This document shows, in pieces, positions 1 through 5,524 of a stretch of DNA of 7,176 nucleotides. Location: positions 1 to 7,176 of the forward strand of contig CAYJVP010000054.1 of the NCBI GenBank assembly GCA_964373615.1, given 5' to 3'. The notes under the pieces were generated by a model that saw only the letters and a program-made list of their open reading frames with translations, was not told the DNA's origin and ran no database searches. The position numbers and the translations under genes are program-made. Each line of letters opens with the position of its first letter. Position 1 is the first letter of the stretch. The stretch is from CAYJVP01 sp964373615. Lineage in GTDB: Bacteria; Patescibacteriota; Patescibacteriia; UBA9934; GWF2-40-263.

Positions 1-2
1 AC

Positions 3-62
3 GCGGCACTCCTCGAGGTGAACGCCGGACTCCGGTCAGACGTCAGCAAGCTCAGCAAGTAG
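3..62 (+). CDS. 3' end of an unidentified gene (partial)
   Basis: Reading from base 3, a frame of 19 codons with high-GC third positions runs to a TAG stop at 60-62 (ends ...SDVSKLSK). The codon choice (CTC, GAG, GTC, AAC, AAG) matches the gene at 147-887, and a GC-rich hairpin follows directly, as expected after a gene end. Only the C-terminus is visible, so no function can be proposed. The short length means the frame could be chance. Confidence 0.35.
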   Translation, partial: AALLEVNAGLRSDVSKLSK

Positions 63-96
63 TCGTAGGGGCGGCCTTCAGACCGCCCGTCACGAC
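62..96 (+). terminator. GC-rich hairpin after the partial gene, possible terminator without T-tract
   Basis: GGGCGG at 69-74 pairs with CCGCCC at 83-88 around an 8-base loop, and GTCGT at 62-66 pairs with ACGAC at 92-96 outside it. It begins at the stop codon of the preceding frame. No run of T follows, so this is either a U-less terminator of the kind reported in high-GC bacteria, or an mRNA-stabilising hairpin. The gene at 147 begins 50 bases further on. Confidence 0.4.
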
Positions 97-132
97 AGCC
101 AAACGACACGAACCACCCCCGACACACCTTCC

Positions 133-138
133 AGGAGG
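133..138 (+). promoter_or_regulatory. Strong Shine-Dalgarno site AGGAGG
   Basis: AGGAGG lies 8 bases upstream of the ATG at 147 and fixes that start. It is the only clear Shine-Dalgarno sequence in front of any gene in the window, which sets the first ~950 bases apart from the rest. Confidence 0.75.
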
Positions 139-146
139 AGTCCCAG

Positions 147-887
147 ATGAAACGCTTGATCCAGATCGCGGCGGCGCTACTCGCGCTCGCCATTACCGCG
201 CCCGCGGCGTACGCCAAGGGCCAGTCCCTCGAGGACCGCGTGTCCTCGTGCAGCACGCTGACCGACAACGGGCAGTACCTCGCGTGCGTCACCCAGATCG
301 AAGCCGACTGCGGCACGATCAAGGACGTCGTGGCGCGCGAGTGCCAGGCCGAGGTCGTGGCACTGCGGGCCGAGAATGAGCGCGACGTGGCCAGGGCCAA
401 GGTCGCTGAACTCGAGGCCACCGGCTCGAGCAGCGCGGCCGGTGCCAGCGGGTTGGCCTCGTCGGCCCCGATGAGCATCGAGCTCCCGGCCCACAGGCCG
501 CGCGAGCTCGTGGTGCACACCGCGCGCCCCGCGATCTGCAGCGAGGCCCCGTGCCTCGAGATGTACGGGCTCAGGTCGGGTGACCGGCTTGCGTTCTACA
601 TCAACGGGGAGGCGGCATCTGTCGTCGCCTCCGACGGTCGCCTCACCACCGTCCTGGCAGACATGGACGGGAACGGGCAGGTTGACGCTGCCGAGCTGGT
701 CGGTGTCGACGTCGCCTACGGCCCGTCCTCGGTCTGGGTCGTTGTTCGGCCCAACTCGATGACCCCTATCCGGGTCGTCGAGCTGGAGCTCGATGGGACC
801 ATCCCGGGCCGGGTCTACGTCCCCAGGTGGGAGGCGACCCACCAGATCCGCCGCGGTGGGCGGATCAACGCCTACGCGGGGATATGA
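147..887 (+). CDS. Secreted protein with a single EF-hand calcium-binding loop, function unknown
   Basis: The 246-residue product starts with a signal peptide (K2, R3, hydrophobic residues 4-20, likely cleavage after AYA at 21-23), so it should be exported. Residues 28-92 are charged, contain cysteines 35, 47, 55 and 66, and look helical, possibly coiled-coil, over about 60-91. A Ser/Ala/Gly linker covers about 92-108. The C-terminal part looks beta-rich, has Cys131 and Cys136, and contains a canonical 12-residue EF-hand loop at 172-183 (D172, D174, N176, G177, V179, D180, E183). A single EF-hand in a secreted bacterial protein usually binds structural calcium. I do not recognise the family. 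The start is fixed by the SD site at 133-138. GC is about 65% with strong GC3 bias, unlike the minus-strand genes, so it may be transferred DNA or belong to another organism. Confidence 0.8.
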   Translation: MKRLIQIAAALLALAITAPAAYAKGQSLEDRVSSCSTLTDNGQYLACVTQIEADCGTIKDVVARECQAEVVALRAENERDVARAKVAELEATGSSSAAGASGLASSAPMSIELPAHRPRELVVHTARPAICSEAPCLEMYGLRSGDRLAFYINGEAASVVASDGRLTTVLADMDGNGQVDAAELVGVDVAYGPSSVWVVVRPNSMTPIRVVELELDGTIPGRVYVPRWEATHQIRRGGRINAYAGI

Positions 888-963
888 GACCCGCGACCCT
901 CAACCCCGGTTCGCGCTTCGCCATTCAAGGCAACAGCGCGGGCCGGGTTTTCACATCTAAAAC

Positions 964-993
964 AAAAAACTCCGTTTGTTGTCGGAGGTTTTT
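964..993 (-). terminator. Intrinsic terminator closing the pilin cluster (possibly bidirectional)
   Basis: CTCCG at 970-974 pairs with CGGAG at 983-987 around an 8-base loop. A run of A at 964-969 and a run of T at 989-993 flank it. Read on the minus strand, the hairpin is followed by TTTTTTG and lies about 35 bases after the stop of the last pilin gene at 1028. It has five T on the plus strand as well, so it could also end transcription of the 147-887 gene. It is the only notable element in the 888-1027 gap. Confidence 0.72.
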
Positions 994-1027
994 GAGCAGC
1001 TTACGTTCTATGGATTAATTCGCTGCA

Positions 1028-1447
1028 CTACGAGGCCGTCGCCGTCCCTTTAATACTTACCAATGCCGCCACGACATACGCCGCGATCGCGTAGGCCGCA
1101 ACAATCAGGATAAGCCCAATAACCGCGCTTGAGATCATCTTTTTCGCCTTGTCAATCTTTTCCTTTTCGCCCTGCGAGGTGGCGTAAATCCATCCAGCCC
1201 AGACAAGGTAGACCACGAGGAAGACCCCCATGAATCCGAGCACCACATTGATGATGTTGCCAATCAAGGTTGGAAGAGCAACGGGATCTGTCGAGCTCGT
1301 GCCGTACGCGGTTTCTCCTACGCCGCCAAGCGCGTCATCGGCCTGGTCAAGCCCGCTATAGATTTCAGTCGCGGCTGCCCTGGCCGCAAGGGGAAACAGG
1401 AGATAAACCTGAACCACAGCGGAAAGGACGGCGAGGAGGCGGTTCAT
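1028..1447 (-). CDS. VirB2/TrbC-like pilin protein (paralogue A)
   Basis: The 139-residue protein has an N-terminal signal peptide (about 1-24, ending AARA), a short variable outer segment (25-57), a transmembrane helix (about 61-86), a short charged loop (SQGEKEKIDKAKK, 91-103) and a second helix (about 106-131). This is the plan of VirB2/TrbC-type pilins of type IV secretion systems: two helices joined by a basic loop. Patescibacteria carry many such genes, whose role is largely unproven. The 58-125 core differs from paralogue B at only four positions, while the outer segments are unrelated, implying recent tandem duplication. The ATG follows the stop of B after one base (TAGTATG), so translation is probably coupled. 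No SD site is visible. It is last in the cluster, before the terminator at 964-993. Confidence 0.85.
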   Translation of the reverse strand: MNRLLAVLSAVVQVYLLFPLAARAAATEIYSGLDQADDALGGVGETAYGTSSTDPVALPTLIGNIINVVLGFMGVFLVVYLVWAGWIYATSQGEKEKIDKAKKMISSAVIGLILIVAAYAIAAYVVAALVSIKGTATAS

Positions 1448-1448
1448 A

Positions 1449-1844
1449 CTAGGTCGCGGCAGTGCTCACAGCGCCGATCACGTAGGCCGCGATCGCATAG
1501 GCCGCGACGATCAGGATGAGACCAATGACTGCGCTCGAGATCATCTTTTTCGCCTTGTCAATCTTCTCCTTTTCGCCCTGCGAGGCGGCGTAGATGTAGC
1601 CGGCCCAGACGATGTAGACCACGAGGAAAATCCCCATGAATCCAAGCACCACATTGATGATGTTGCCAATCAAAGTCGGCAGAGTGTTTGTACTCGCGGC
1701 GCTCTGGCCATACGCGGCACCAACGTTTGTGAGGGCGTTGTTGGCCCCACCCAAACCCTCCGGGGCTTGGGCTCCTGCGGCAAGAGGGAGGAGGGAAGAG
1801 GCCAGAATGGCAGCTGTAGAGACCTTCTTTAAAAGTTTACGCAT
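1449..1844 (-). CDS. VirB2/TrbC-like pilin protein (paralogue B)
   Basis: The 131-residue protein has a signal peptide (MRKLLKK start, likely cleavage after AGA at 23-25), a Gly/Ala/Asn-rich outer segment (26-54), helix one (about 58-84), the charged loop SQGEKEKIDKAKK (88-100) and helix two (about 102-124). The architecture is that of VirB2-type pilins, which are inserted in the inner membrane by both helices before assembly. It is the closest relative of paralogue A in both protein and DNA. It lies 18 bases after the end of C and 1 base before A, so the three are almost certainly co-transcribed. No promoter-like or SD sequence is seen upstream. Pilin function is inferred from family resemblance; a non-pilus membrane role is possible. 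Confidence 0.85.
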   Translation of the reverse strand: MRKLLKKVSTAAILASSLLPLAAGAQAPEGLGGANNALTNVGAAYGQSAASTNTLPTLIGNIINVVLGFMGIFLVVYIVWAGYIYAASQGEKEKIDKAKKMISSAVIGLILIVAAYAIAAYVIGAVSTAAT

Positions 1845-1862
1845 AGTTCAAGGTTTTAATTC

Positions 1863-2279
1863 TTAGGATGACGATGTCGTGACGATTTTTTGGATTGCCG
1901 CAACGGCATATGTGACAATGACGTAGGCTGTCGCGAGGATGGTGGCTCCAATGACGGACGTGGAGAGCATCTTTTTGGCTTTGTCAACCTTGTCCTTTTC
2001 GCCCTGCGAGGTGGCGTAAATGTAACCGGCCCAGACGATGTAGACGAGGATCAGGACTCCAAGGAAGCCGAGCAAGACGCTGATGATTCCACCGATGAGC
2101 GCATAGAGCGACTGTTCTTCCTCGCCAAAGCCCGCTGTCGCTCCTGTGGTTGTAAGTCCCTCTCTTAGGGTATCCGCGGCATCTGTTTCCTCTGCGCGCG
2201 CGGCAAGAGGGAGAATCAATGGGAGGCCAAGAGCGAGCGTCATGATTCGCCATTTGGCACGTGTCAGGCTTTGCCGCAT
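1863..2279 (-). CDS. VirB2/TrbC-like pilin protein (paralogue C)
   Basis: The frame is open back to 2450, but I place the start at the ATG at 2279 (138 residues). From there the protein begins with a normal signal peptide (MRQSLTRAKWR, hydrophobic 12-26, cleavage near ARA at 27-29). The upstream extension is Arg/Ser-rich, overlaps the end of gene D and has no pilin features. The mature protein has an acidic outer segment (30-57), helix one (about 60-86), the loop SQGEKDKVDKAKK (91-103) and helix two (about 105-128). The loop matches A and B closely but the helices are more diverged, so C is an older copy in the same lineage. Two hairpins lie between it and D. Confidence 0.8.
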   Translation of the reverse strand: MRQSLTRAKWRIMTLALGLPLILPLAARAEETDAADTLREGLTTTGATAGFGEEEQSLYALIGGIISVLLGFLGVLILVYIVWAGYIYATSQGEKDKVDKAKKMLSTSVIGATILATAYVIVTYAVAAIQKIVTTSSS

Positions 2280-2284
2280 AGCGT

Positions 2285-2350
2285 GAGAGTGCCGCCCGCG
2301 GCGACCCTCTCGCGCCACGCCCCGTCTTCTCGCCATTTGGCAGGACGGGG
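2285..2350 (-). other. Two adjacent hairpins between pilin genes D and C
   Basis: CCCCGTC (2320-2326) pairs with GACGGGG (2344-2350), with a smaller GCCA/TGGC helix inside its loop. GAGAG (2285-2289) pairs with CTCTC (2307-2311), enclosing GCCG/CGGC. On the minus strand the first hairpin forms 17 bases after the stop of D and the second ends 5 bases before the ATG of C. Neither is followed by a T-tract on that strand, so they look more like mRNA-processing, stabilising or attenuating structures than terminators. They could set different expression levels for D and for C-B-A. Confidence 0.5.
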
Positions 2351-2367
2351 TTTGGCCGATTCTTTGT

Positions 2368-2805
2368 TTACACTTCGGCGTTTGCGATGGCGCCCGTAAG
2401 TGAACCGATAACGAACGCGGCGATCGCGTAAGCAGCGAGCACGATGACAAGACCGACCACGCCCGCGATCATCAGTTTCTTCGCGTCGCGCACCTTGTCG
2501 TCGGTGCCGCCCGAAGTCATCCATTTGAATCCGCCAAGGAGAATGATGAACACGGCAACCACACCAAGGAACCCGAGCACGACACGGATAATCTGGGCGA
2601 TCGTGGTTGTGAGCTCACCGGTTCCAAGACCCGCGTTTGCCGCGAAGTCCGTTCCGTTGACGTTTCCGCCGAACAGTTCGTTTTCCGTGAGCACTTGAGC
2701 TCCGGCGTTTGGTACGGCCACGCTCAAGGCCGCGACCGCGAGCGAGGCTGCCATAACAAAGCTCATGAGCACGACCAGGAAGGACGAGGTTTGGAGTTTA
2801 TTCAT
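2368..2805 (-). CDS. VirB2/TrbC-like pilin protein (paralogue D)
   Basis: The 145-residue protein has a long signal sequence (hydrophobic 9-30, likely cleavage after AGA at 34-36), a Gly/Asn-rich outer segment (37-65), helix one (about 68-92), the loop GGFKWMTSGG..DKVRDAKK (91-110) and helix two (about 111-136). The loop is of the general Patescibacteria WGGFxWxTSGG type also seen in E, rather than the SQGEKEK type of A-C. It therefore marks a separate subfamily. A promoter candidate at 2860-2868 would start transcripts about 48 bases upstream of the ATG, making D the first gene of a D-C-B-A unit. No SD site is visible before the ATG. The pilin role is inferred from architecture. Confidence 0.85.
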   Translation of the reverse strand: MNKLQTSSFLVVLMSFVMAASLAVAALSVAVPNAGAQVLTENELFGGNVNGTDFAANAGLGTGELTTTIAQIIRVVLGFLGVVAVFIILLGGFKWMTSGGTDDKVRDAKKLMIAGVVGLVIVLAAYAIAAFVIGSLTGAIANAEV

Positions 2806-2836
2806 AGGTTACTTAAAGATTGAGTTATGGGTTAGA

Positions 2837-2849
2837 TCCCGACTCGGGA
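2837..2849 (-). other. Short hairpin at the predicted 5' end of the pilin D transcript
   Basis: TCCCG (2837-2841) and CGGGA (2845-2849) form a 5-bp stem with a 3-base loop. If the promoter at 2860-2868 is real, the hairpin falls within the first bases of the mRNA, where such structures often protect against decay. It could equally be an operator half-site pair or chance. Confidence 0.35.
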
Positions 2850-2859
2850 CGTTTTAGAT

Positions 2860-2868
2860 AGTATAGCA
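2860..2868 (-). promoter_or_regulatory. Extended -10 promoter for pilin genes D-C-B-A
   Basis: On the minus strand the sequence is TGC-TATACT, with the -10 hexamer at 2860-2865 and the TG extension at 2866-2868. No good -35 box is seen at the usual distance; TTTACT at 2879-2884 is only 13 bases away. Extended -10 promoters can work with a weak -35. The same nonamer occurs before galU. Confidence 0.55.
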
Positions 2869-2914
2869 CAATTTGTGGAGTAAAGGGGAGGGTGTGGAAA
2901 CTTAGTCGTTTTCC

Positions 2915-3268
2915 TCATTCCGTCTGGGCCTCCTCGACGGCGCCGGCTGTGATCGCGGAAATAAGCGCGCTGACCACTGTGTAGGAGATAAAAATGAAGA
3001 ATAGGCCAATCACCGCCCAGGTGAGGGTTCTTTTGCCCTTGTCGATTTTCTCCTTTTCGCCGCCTGAAGTGATCCACTGAAACCCTCCCCAGACAAACAT
3101 AAGGAGCGCCAAAGCCCCGGAAAGGCCGAGAAGCGCCTTGATAACGCGGCCAATGACGATACGAAGATCGGACGTGCCGATCGGGTTGTCGAGCGTGACT
3201 TGCGCGAAGACCATTGCCGGAATGAACAGGCCGAGAGAAATAATCAGATACAGGTTTTCTTTTTTCAT
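2915..3268 (-). CDS. VirB2/TrbC-like pilin protein (paralogue E)
   Basis: The start is uncertain: the frame offers GTG at 3280 and ATG at 3274 and 3268. I use 3268 because MKKENLYL gives a compact signal peptide (cleavage near VFA at 20-22), for 117 residues in total. A short outer segment (23-36) is followed by helix one (about 38-62), the typical loop WGGFQWITSGGEKEKIDKGK (60-79) and helix two (about 83-107), with an acidic tail. This is the most canonical member of the Patescibacteria two-helix pilin family in the window and has the shortest exposed part. It lies 52 bases downstream of F and 109 bases upstream of D. No SD site is visible. Confidence 0.84.
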   Translation of the reverse strand: MKKENLYLIISLGLFIPAMVFAQVTLDNPIGTSDLRIVIGRVIKALLGLSGALALLMFVWGGFQWITSGGEKEKIDKGKRTLTWAVIGLFFIFISYTVVSALISAITAGAVEEAQTE

Positions 3269-3320
3269 AAGCATAAGCACAGGTCAGTTTTCGTCGAAAT
3301 TTATATTTTGCCCTCTTTCT

Positions 3321-4013
3321 TTATTGCGCAGTCCTTTCGCCCAAATATCCAGGAGGGTAACAACATTGGATATCCTCACCTCCGCCTGAGCAAAGGTTCT
3401 TCCCGTTCTCGCACTGAGTGGCACCAGGATAGTAGGACGTATCCCAGCATATTTTACCTGCTTTCGTCAGTTCGCACAGACCCAAACACTGACCCTCAGA
3501 ACATTGTTTATAATCGCCGCATGTTTTTCCTTCAGTAACTTTTGTTCCGTCACAGATAACTATTTCCGATCCCCCAACCTTGCCTGACTCAAGGGCGAGT
3601 TTTAGGGTTGTGATGCCAGCGTAGGCGAACAGCACGATGAGCAGGCCAATCGTAGAATTTCGGATGTACTTCTTTCCTTTGTCCACCCATGCCTTGTCTC
3701 CGCGCGAGCCAAGCCAGAACATGCCGCCGAGCACATACATGAGGAACACGAGGCTTGCGATGATCCCAACAACGTAGTTCCCGACGTTCGCAAACACGCT
3801 CATGATGTCCGTGACACTACAGTCCCCGAGTTTGTAACATTCCTTGCAGATTCCTTGCATGAGAGGCCCAACCTCTGACTCCGACGCCGTTCCCTGGGCA
3901 CACGCTGCTCCAGGGCTCGCTGCCGTGGCAAGGACCGCAAACGGCGTCACGGCAAACACTGCAGCCAAGAGCAGGCCGGCAAGATATGGGAACAGGCGCG
4001 GTTTCACACTCAT
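3321..4013 (-). CDS. VirB2-like pilin with a cysteine-rich C-terminal extension (paralogue F)
   Basis: Started at the ATG at 4013, the product has 230 residues, nearly twice the length of its neighbours. It has a signal peptide (about 1-32), an outer segment with Cys38, 56, 59 and 65, helix one (about 76-101), the loop SRGDKAWVDKGKK (103-115) and helix two (about 120-140). A C-terminal extension of about 90 residues holds ten cysteines (154, 165, 171, 176, 180, 189, 201, 208, 217, 218). The helix-loop-helix core marks it as a VirB2-like family member. The extension resembles small disulfide-bonded extracellular domains and could act as an adhesin or tip subunit; that is inference. The frame continues to an ATG at 4040, but those nine codons lie partly in the heptamer array and give a worse signal peptide. 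Confidence 0.8.
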   Translation of the reverse strand: MSVKPRLFPYLAGLLLAAVFAVTPFAVLATAASPGAACAQGTASESEVGPLMQGICKECYKLGDCSVTDIMSVFANVGNYVVGIIASLVFLMYVLGGMFWLGSRGDKAWVDKGKKYIRNSTIGLLIVLFAYAGITTLKLALESGKVGGSEIVICDGTKVTEGKTCGDYKQCSEGQCLGLCELTKAGKICWDTSYYPGATQCENGKNLCSGGGEDIQCCYPPGYLGERTAQ

Positions 4014-4030
4014 AGCAAATGGTTTACAGC

Positions 4031-4133
4031 CTTTAGCCATTAGCCTTTAGCCATTAGCCTTTAGCCATTAGCTTTTAGCTTCGGGCTCACAGCCAACCGC
4101 TAACAGCTAACGGCTAATGGCTAAAGGCTAACC
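4031..4133. repeat. Inverted arrays of the heptamer GCTAANN
   Basis: On the minus strand, 4031-4079 consists of seven consecutive heptamers alternating GCTAAAG and GCTAATG, ending with GCTAAAA. Read on the plus strand, the left arm contains three perfect copies of the 14-mer GCCTTTAGCCATTA (4029-4042, 4043-4056, 4057-4070). On the plus strand, 4099-4133 holds five heptamers: GCTAACA, GCTAACG, GCTAATG, GCTAAAG and GCTAACC. The two arms are thus inverted relative to each other across a spacer at 4080-4098. The array fills the gap between pilin F and the solute-binding protein gene, beginning just past the likely start of F and reaching to within two bases of the stop at 4136-4138. Such short-unit arrays can expand and contract by slippage. 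Confidence 0.9.
4055..4130 (-). other. Long stem-loop formed by the heptamer arms
   Basis: Bases 4055-4080 pair with 4105-4130 as a 26-bp stem with two adjacent mismatches and a 24-base loop. The alternative register pairs 4041-4059 with 4112-4130 perfectly over 19 bp. It lies immediately after the solute-binding protein gene, so it could end or slow transcription or protect the 3' end of the galU-SBP mRNA. There is no T-tract, so a classic intrinsic terminator is not supported. Confidence 0.65.
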
Positions 4134-4135
4134 GG

Positions 4136-5521
4136 CTAATAAGTCTGCAACACCTTATTTTGGGCATCCTTCATGGCTCGTTCCGGCTCGGCCGTGCCTT
4201 CCAAAATGTCGTCGATGAGTCCCTTGAAGGCCGCTTCCATGATCGAAGCGTCGTCCCCATGATACCAGCTTTTGGCGGTTAAGAGTTGGGAAACGAACGG
4301 GTTCAGGTCCTCGTCCTCGATCTGCTCGTTGATGAGTGCGCGGCGAGCCGTGGGTTTTCCTGCCGCGGTCAGATAATCCATGACGCGCTCTTCGCTTGCG
4401 GCAAACTGGATGAAATCCCAAGCCCATTTCTGGTTTTCACTCGCCTTCGCTACGGTTTCCACCCAGTAGTTGGCATAGTTCACGACACGACTGTCTGCGA
4501 TTTGGGGGAGGGGCGCAACGGCGAAGTTGAGCTTCGGTGCGCGGGCGCGAACGAGCGGCAGATGGTAGGAGTAGCCGAAGAAGAAGGCGGTCTTGCCGGT
4601 CGTGAACGCCTCGAACGATTCCGCCTGATCCGCATTCCAGGTGTAGACGTCTTTCACGGGGTTTGCAAAGGCCGTGTAGAAATAGGTGGCATCAAGGGCT
4701 GGCGCCTCGGAGACGTCGGACGCTTCAGCGAAGTATGGACGATCGCCGCGTTCCATAATCGTTCCATTTTGCATCATGAGGACGGACAAAAGGTCGACCG
4801 CGCGTTCGATGTTTTTCGATGTTCCGATCGCCGCGCCGGACTGGACCAGTTCTCCGTTTGAGTCCACGCGCGTTAAAAGTTTCACCTGGTCCTGAAACTC
4901 GGTCCATGAGGTCGGGGGTTCGGCAATGCTCGCTGCGTTTAGGAGATCTTTGTTATAAAAAAGCGCCAGCGTATCAACAGCCAAGGGCAGACCGAAGATG
5001 CGATCCTCGGCCGCTTTTTTCGGATCCGGCTGGTAGGAAAGGATCACGTCCTCTGCCACCTGATCGATAAAGTCGTTTTTGAGCTCGCGCTGACTCACGG
5101 TCGGCTCTTCCTTGATTGTGATGATCGTTTCTTTTTTGATCGTCCCCTTCACCTCTTTGTAGGGGATCGACAGGCTGTCGGGAAGGGGGGCCATCAGGTC
5201 CTCGTATTCCTTGAGCCAGGTGTTGTGCAGGGAGAAGATGTCCGGACCCTCGCCTGTGGCAAACGCGCGAATGAGCTCCGTTTCGTATTCGTCAAAGCGC
5301 AGCGTTTTGTATTCAAACGAAATGTTCGAGTGAATGGTTTGGTATTCGCTCATGATTTTCCTCATCGTGTCGTCGTCGTCAAACACGCGCCACACCTTGA
5401 GCTTCACGGGCGTGACCGCTTCGAGCTCAGCCTGAGAGGGGCCGCGGCAACCCGCTCCCACTGTCGTAAAAAGAAGCGCCATAAGCAGAAACGCGGAGAT
5501 GAGGCGACAGGGTTTTTGCAT
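4136..5521 (-). CDS. ABC-type extracellular solute-binding lipoprotein, family 1 (sugar type)
   Basis: The 461-residue protein has a lipoprotein signal peptide with lipobox VGAGC (lipidated Cys25). It then shows the course of family 1 solute-binding proteins (MalE/UgpB-like): a first strand LKVWRVF (41-47), GEGPDIFSLHNTW (90-102), the hinge-region motif FGLPLAVDTLALFYNKDLL (176-194), and a C-terminal region with WVETVAKASENQKWAWDFIQF and a TAAGKPTARR-like motif. Length is normal. Such proteins capture sugars or oligosaccharides at the cell surface and pass them to an ABC permease, but no permease or ATPase gene adjoins it here. The ligand cannot be told from sequence. It starts 3 bases after the galU stop (TGACGTATG), so the two are probably translated from one mRNA. 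An insert around 115-155 (charged, Lys/Glu/Ile-rich) is unusual for the family. Confidence 0.85.
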   Translation of the reverse strand: MQKPCRLISAFLLMALLFTTVGAGCRGPSQAELEAVTPVKLKVWRVFDDDDTMRKIMSEYQTIHSNISFEYKTLRFDEYETELIRAFATGEGPDIFSLHNTWLKEYEDLMAPLPDSLSIPYKEVKGTIKKETIITIKEEPTVSQRELKNDFIDQVAEDVILSYQPDPKKAAEDRIFGLPLAVDTLALFYNKDLLNAASIAEPPTSWTEFQDQVKLLTRVDSNGELVQSGAAIGTSKNIERAVDLLSVLMMQNGTIMERGDRPYFAEASDVSEAPALDATYFYTAFANPVKDVYTWNADQAESFEAFTTGKTAFFFGYSYHLPLVRARAPKLNFAVAPLPQIADSRVVNYANYWVETVAKASENQKWAWDFIQFAASEERVMDYLTAAGKPTARRALINEQIEDEDLNPFVSQLLTAKSWYHGDDASIMEAAFKGLIDDILEGTAEPERAMKDAQNKVLQTY

Positions 5522-5524
5522 ACG

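Noticed and set aside
177..842. Open frame of 221 codons on the minus strand opposite the EF-hand protein
   Set aside because: Long antisense frames are expected in high-GC DNA; the Arg/Gly/Asp-rich translation has no domain features, and the sense frame has an SD site and signal peptide.
2280..2450. 57-codon N-terminal extension of pilin C
   Set aside because: Arg/Ser-rich, overlaps the 3' end of gene D and precedes a normal signal peptide starting at 2279.
3295..3312. AT-rich stretch with TATAAA on the minus strand upstream of pilin E as a promoter
   Set aside because: No -35 box and no TG extension; the A/T richness alone explains the match.
4005..4016. TGC-TATGAG on the minus strand at the start of pilin F as another extended -10
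   Set aside because: It overlaps the start codon itself (TGCTATG), so it cannot drive this gene; taken as chance.
4031..4133. CRISPR array
   Set aside because: The units are 7 bases, contiguous and without unique spacers, and the arms are inverted.
4286..4861. Open frame of 191 codons on the plus strand inside the solute-binding protein gene
   Set aside because: Antisense shadow; the opposite strand has clear family motifs throughout.
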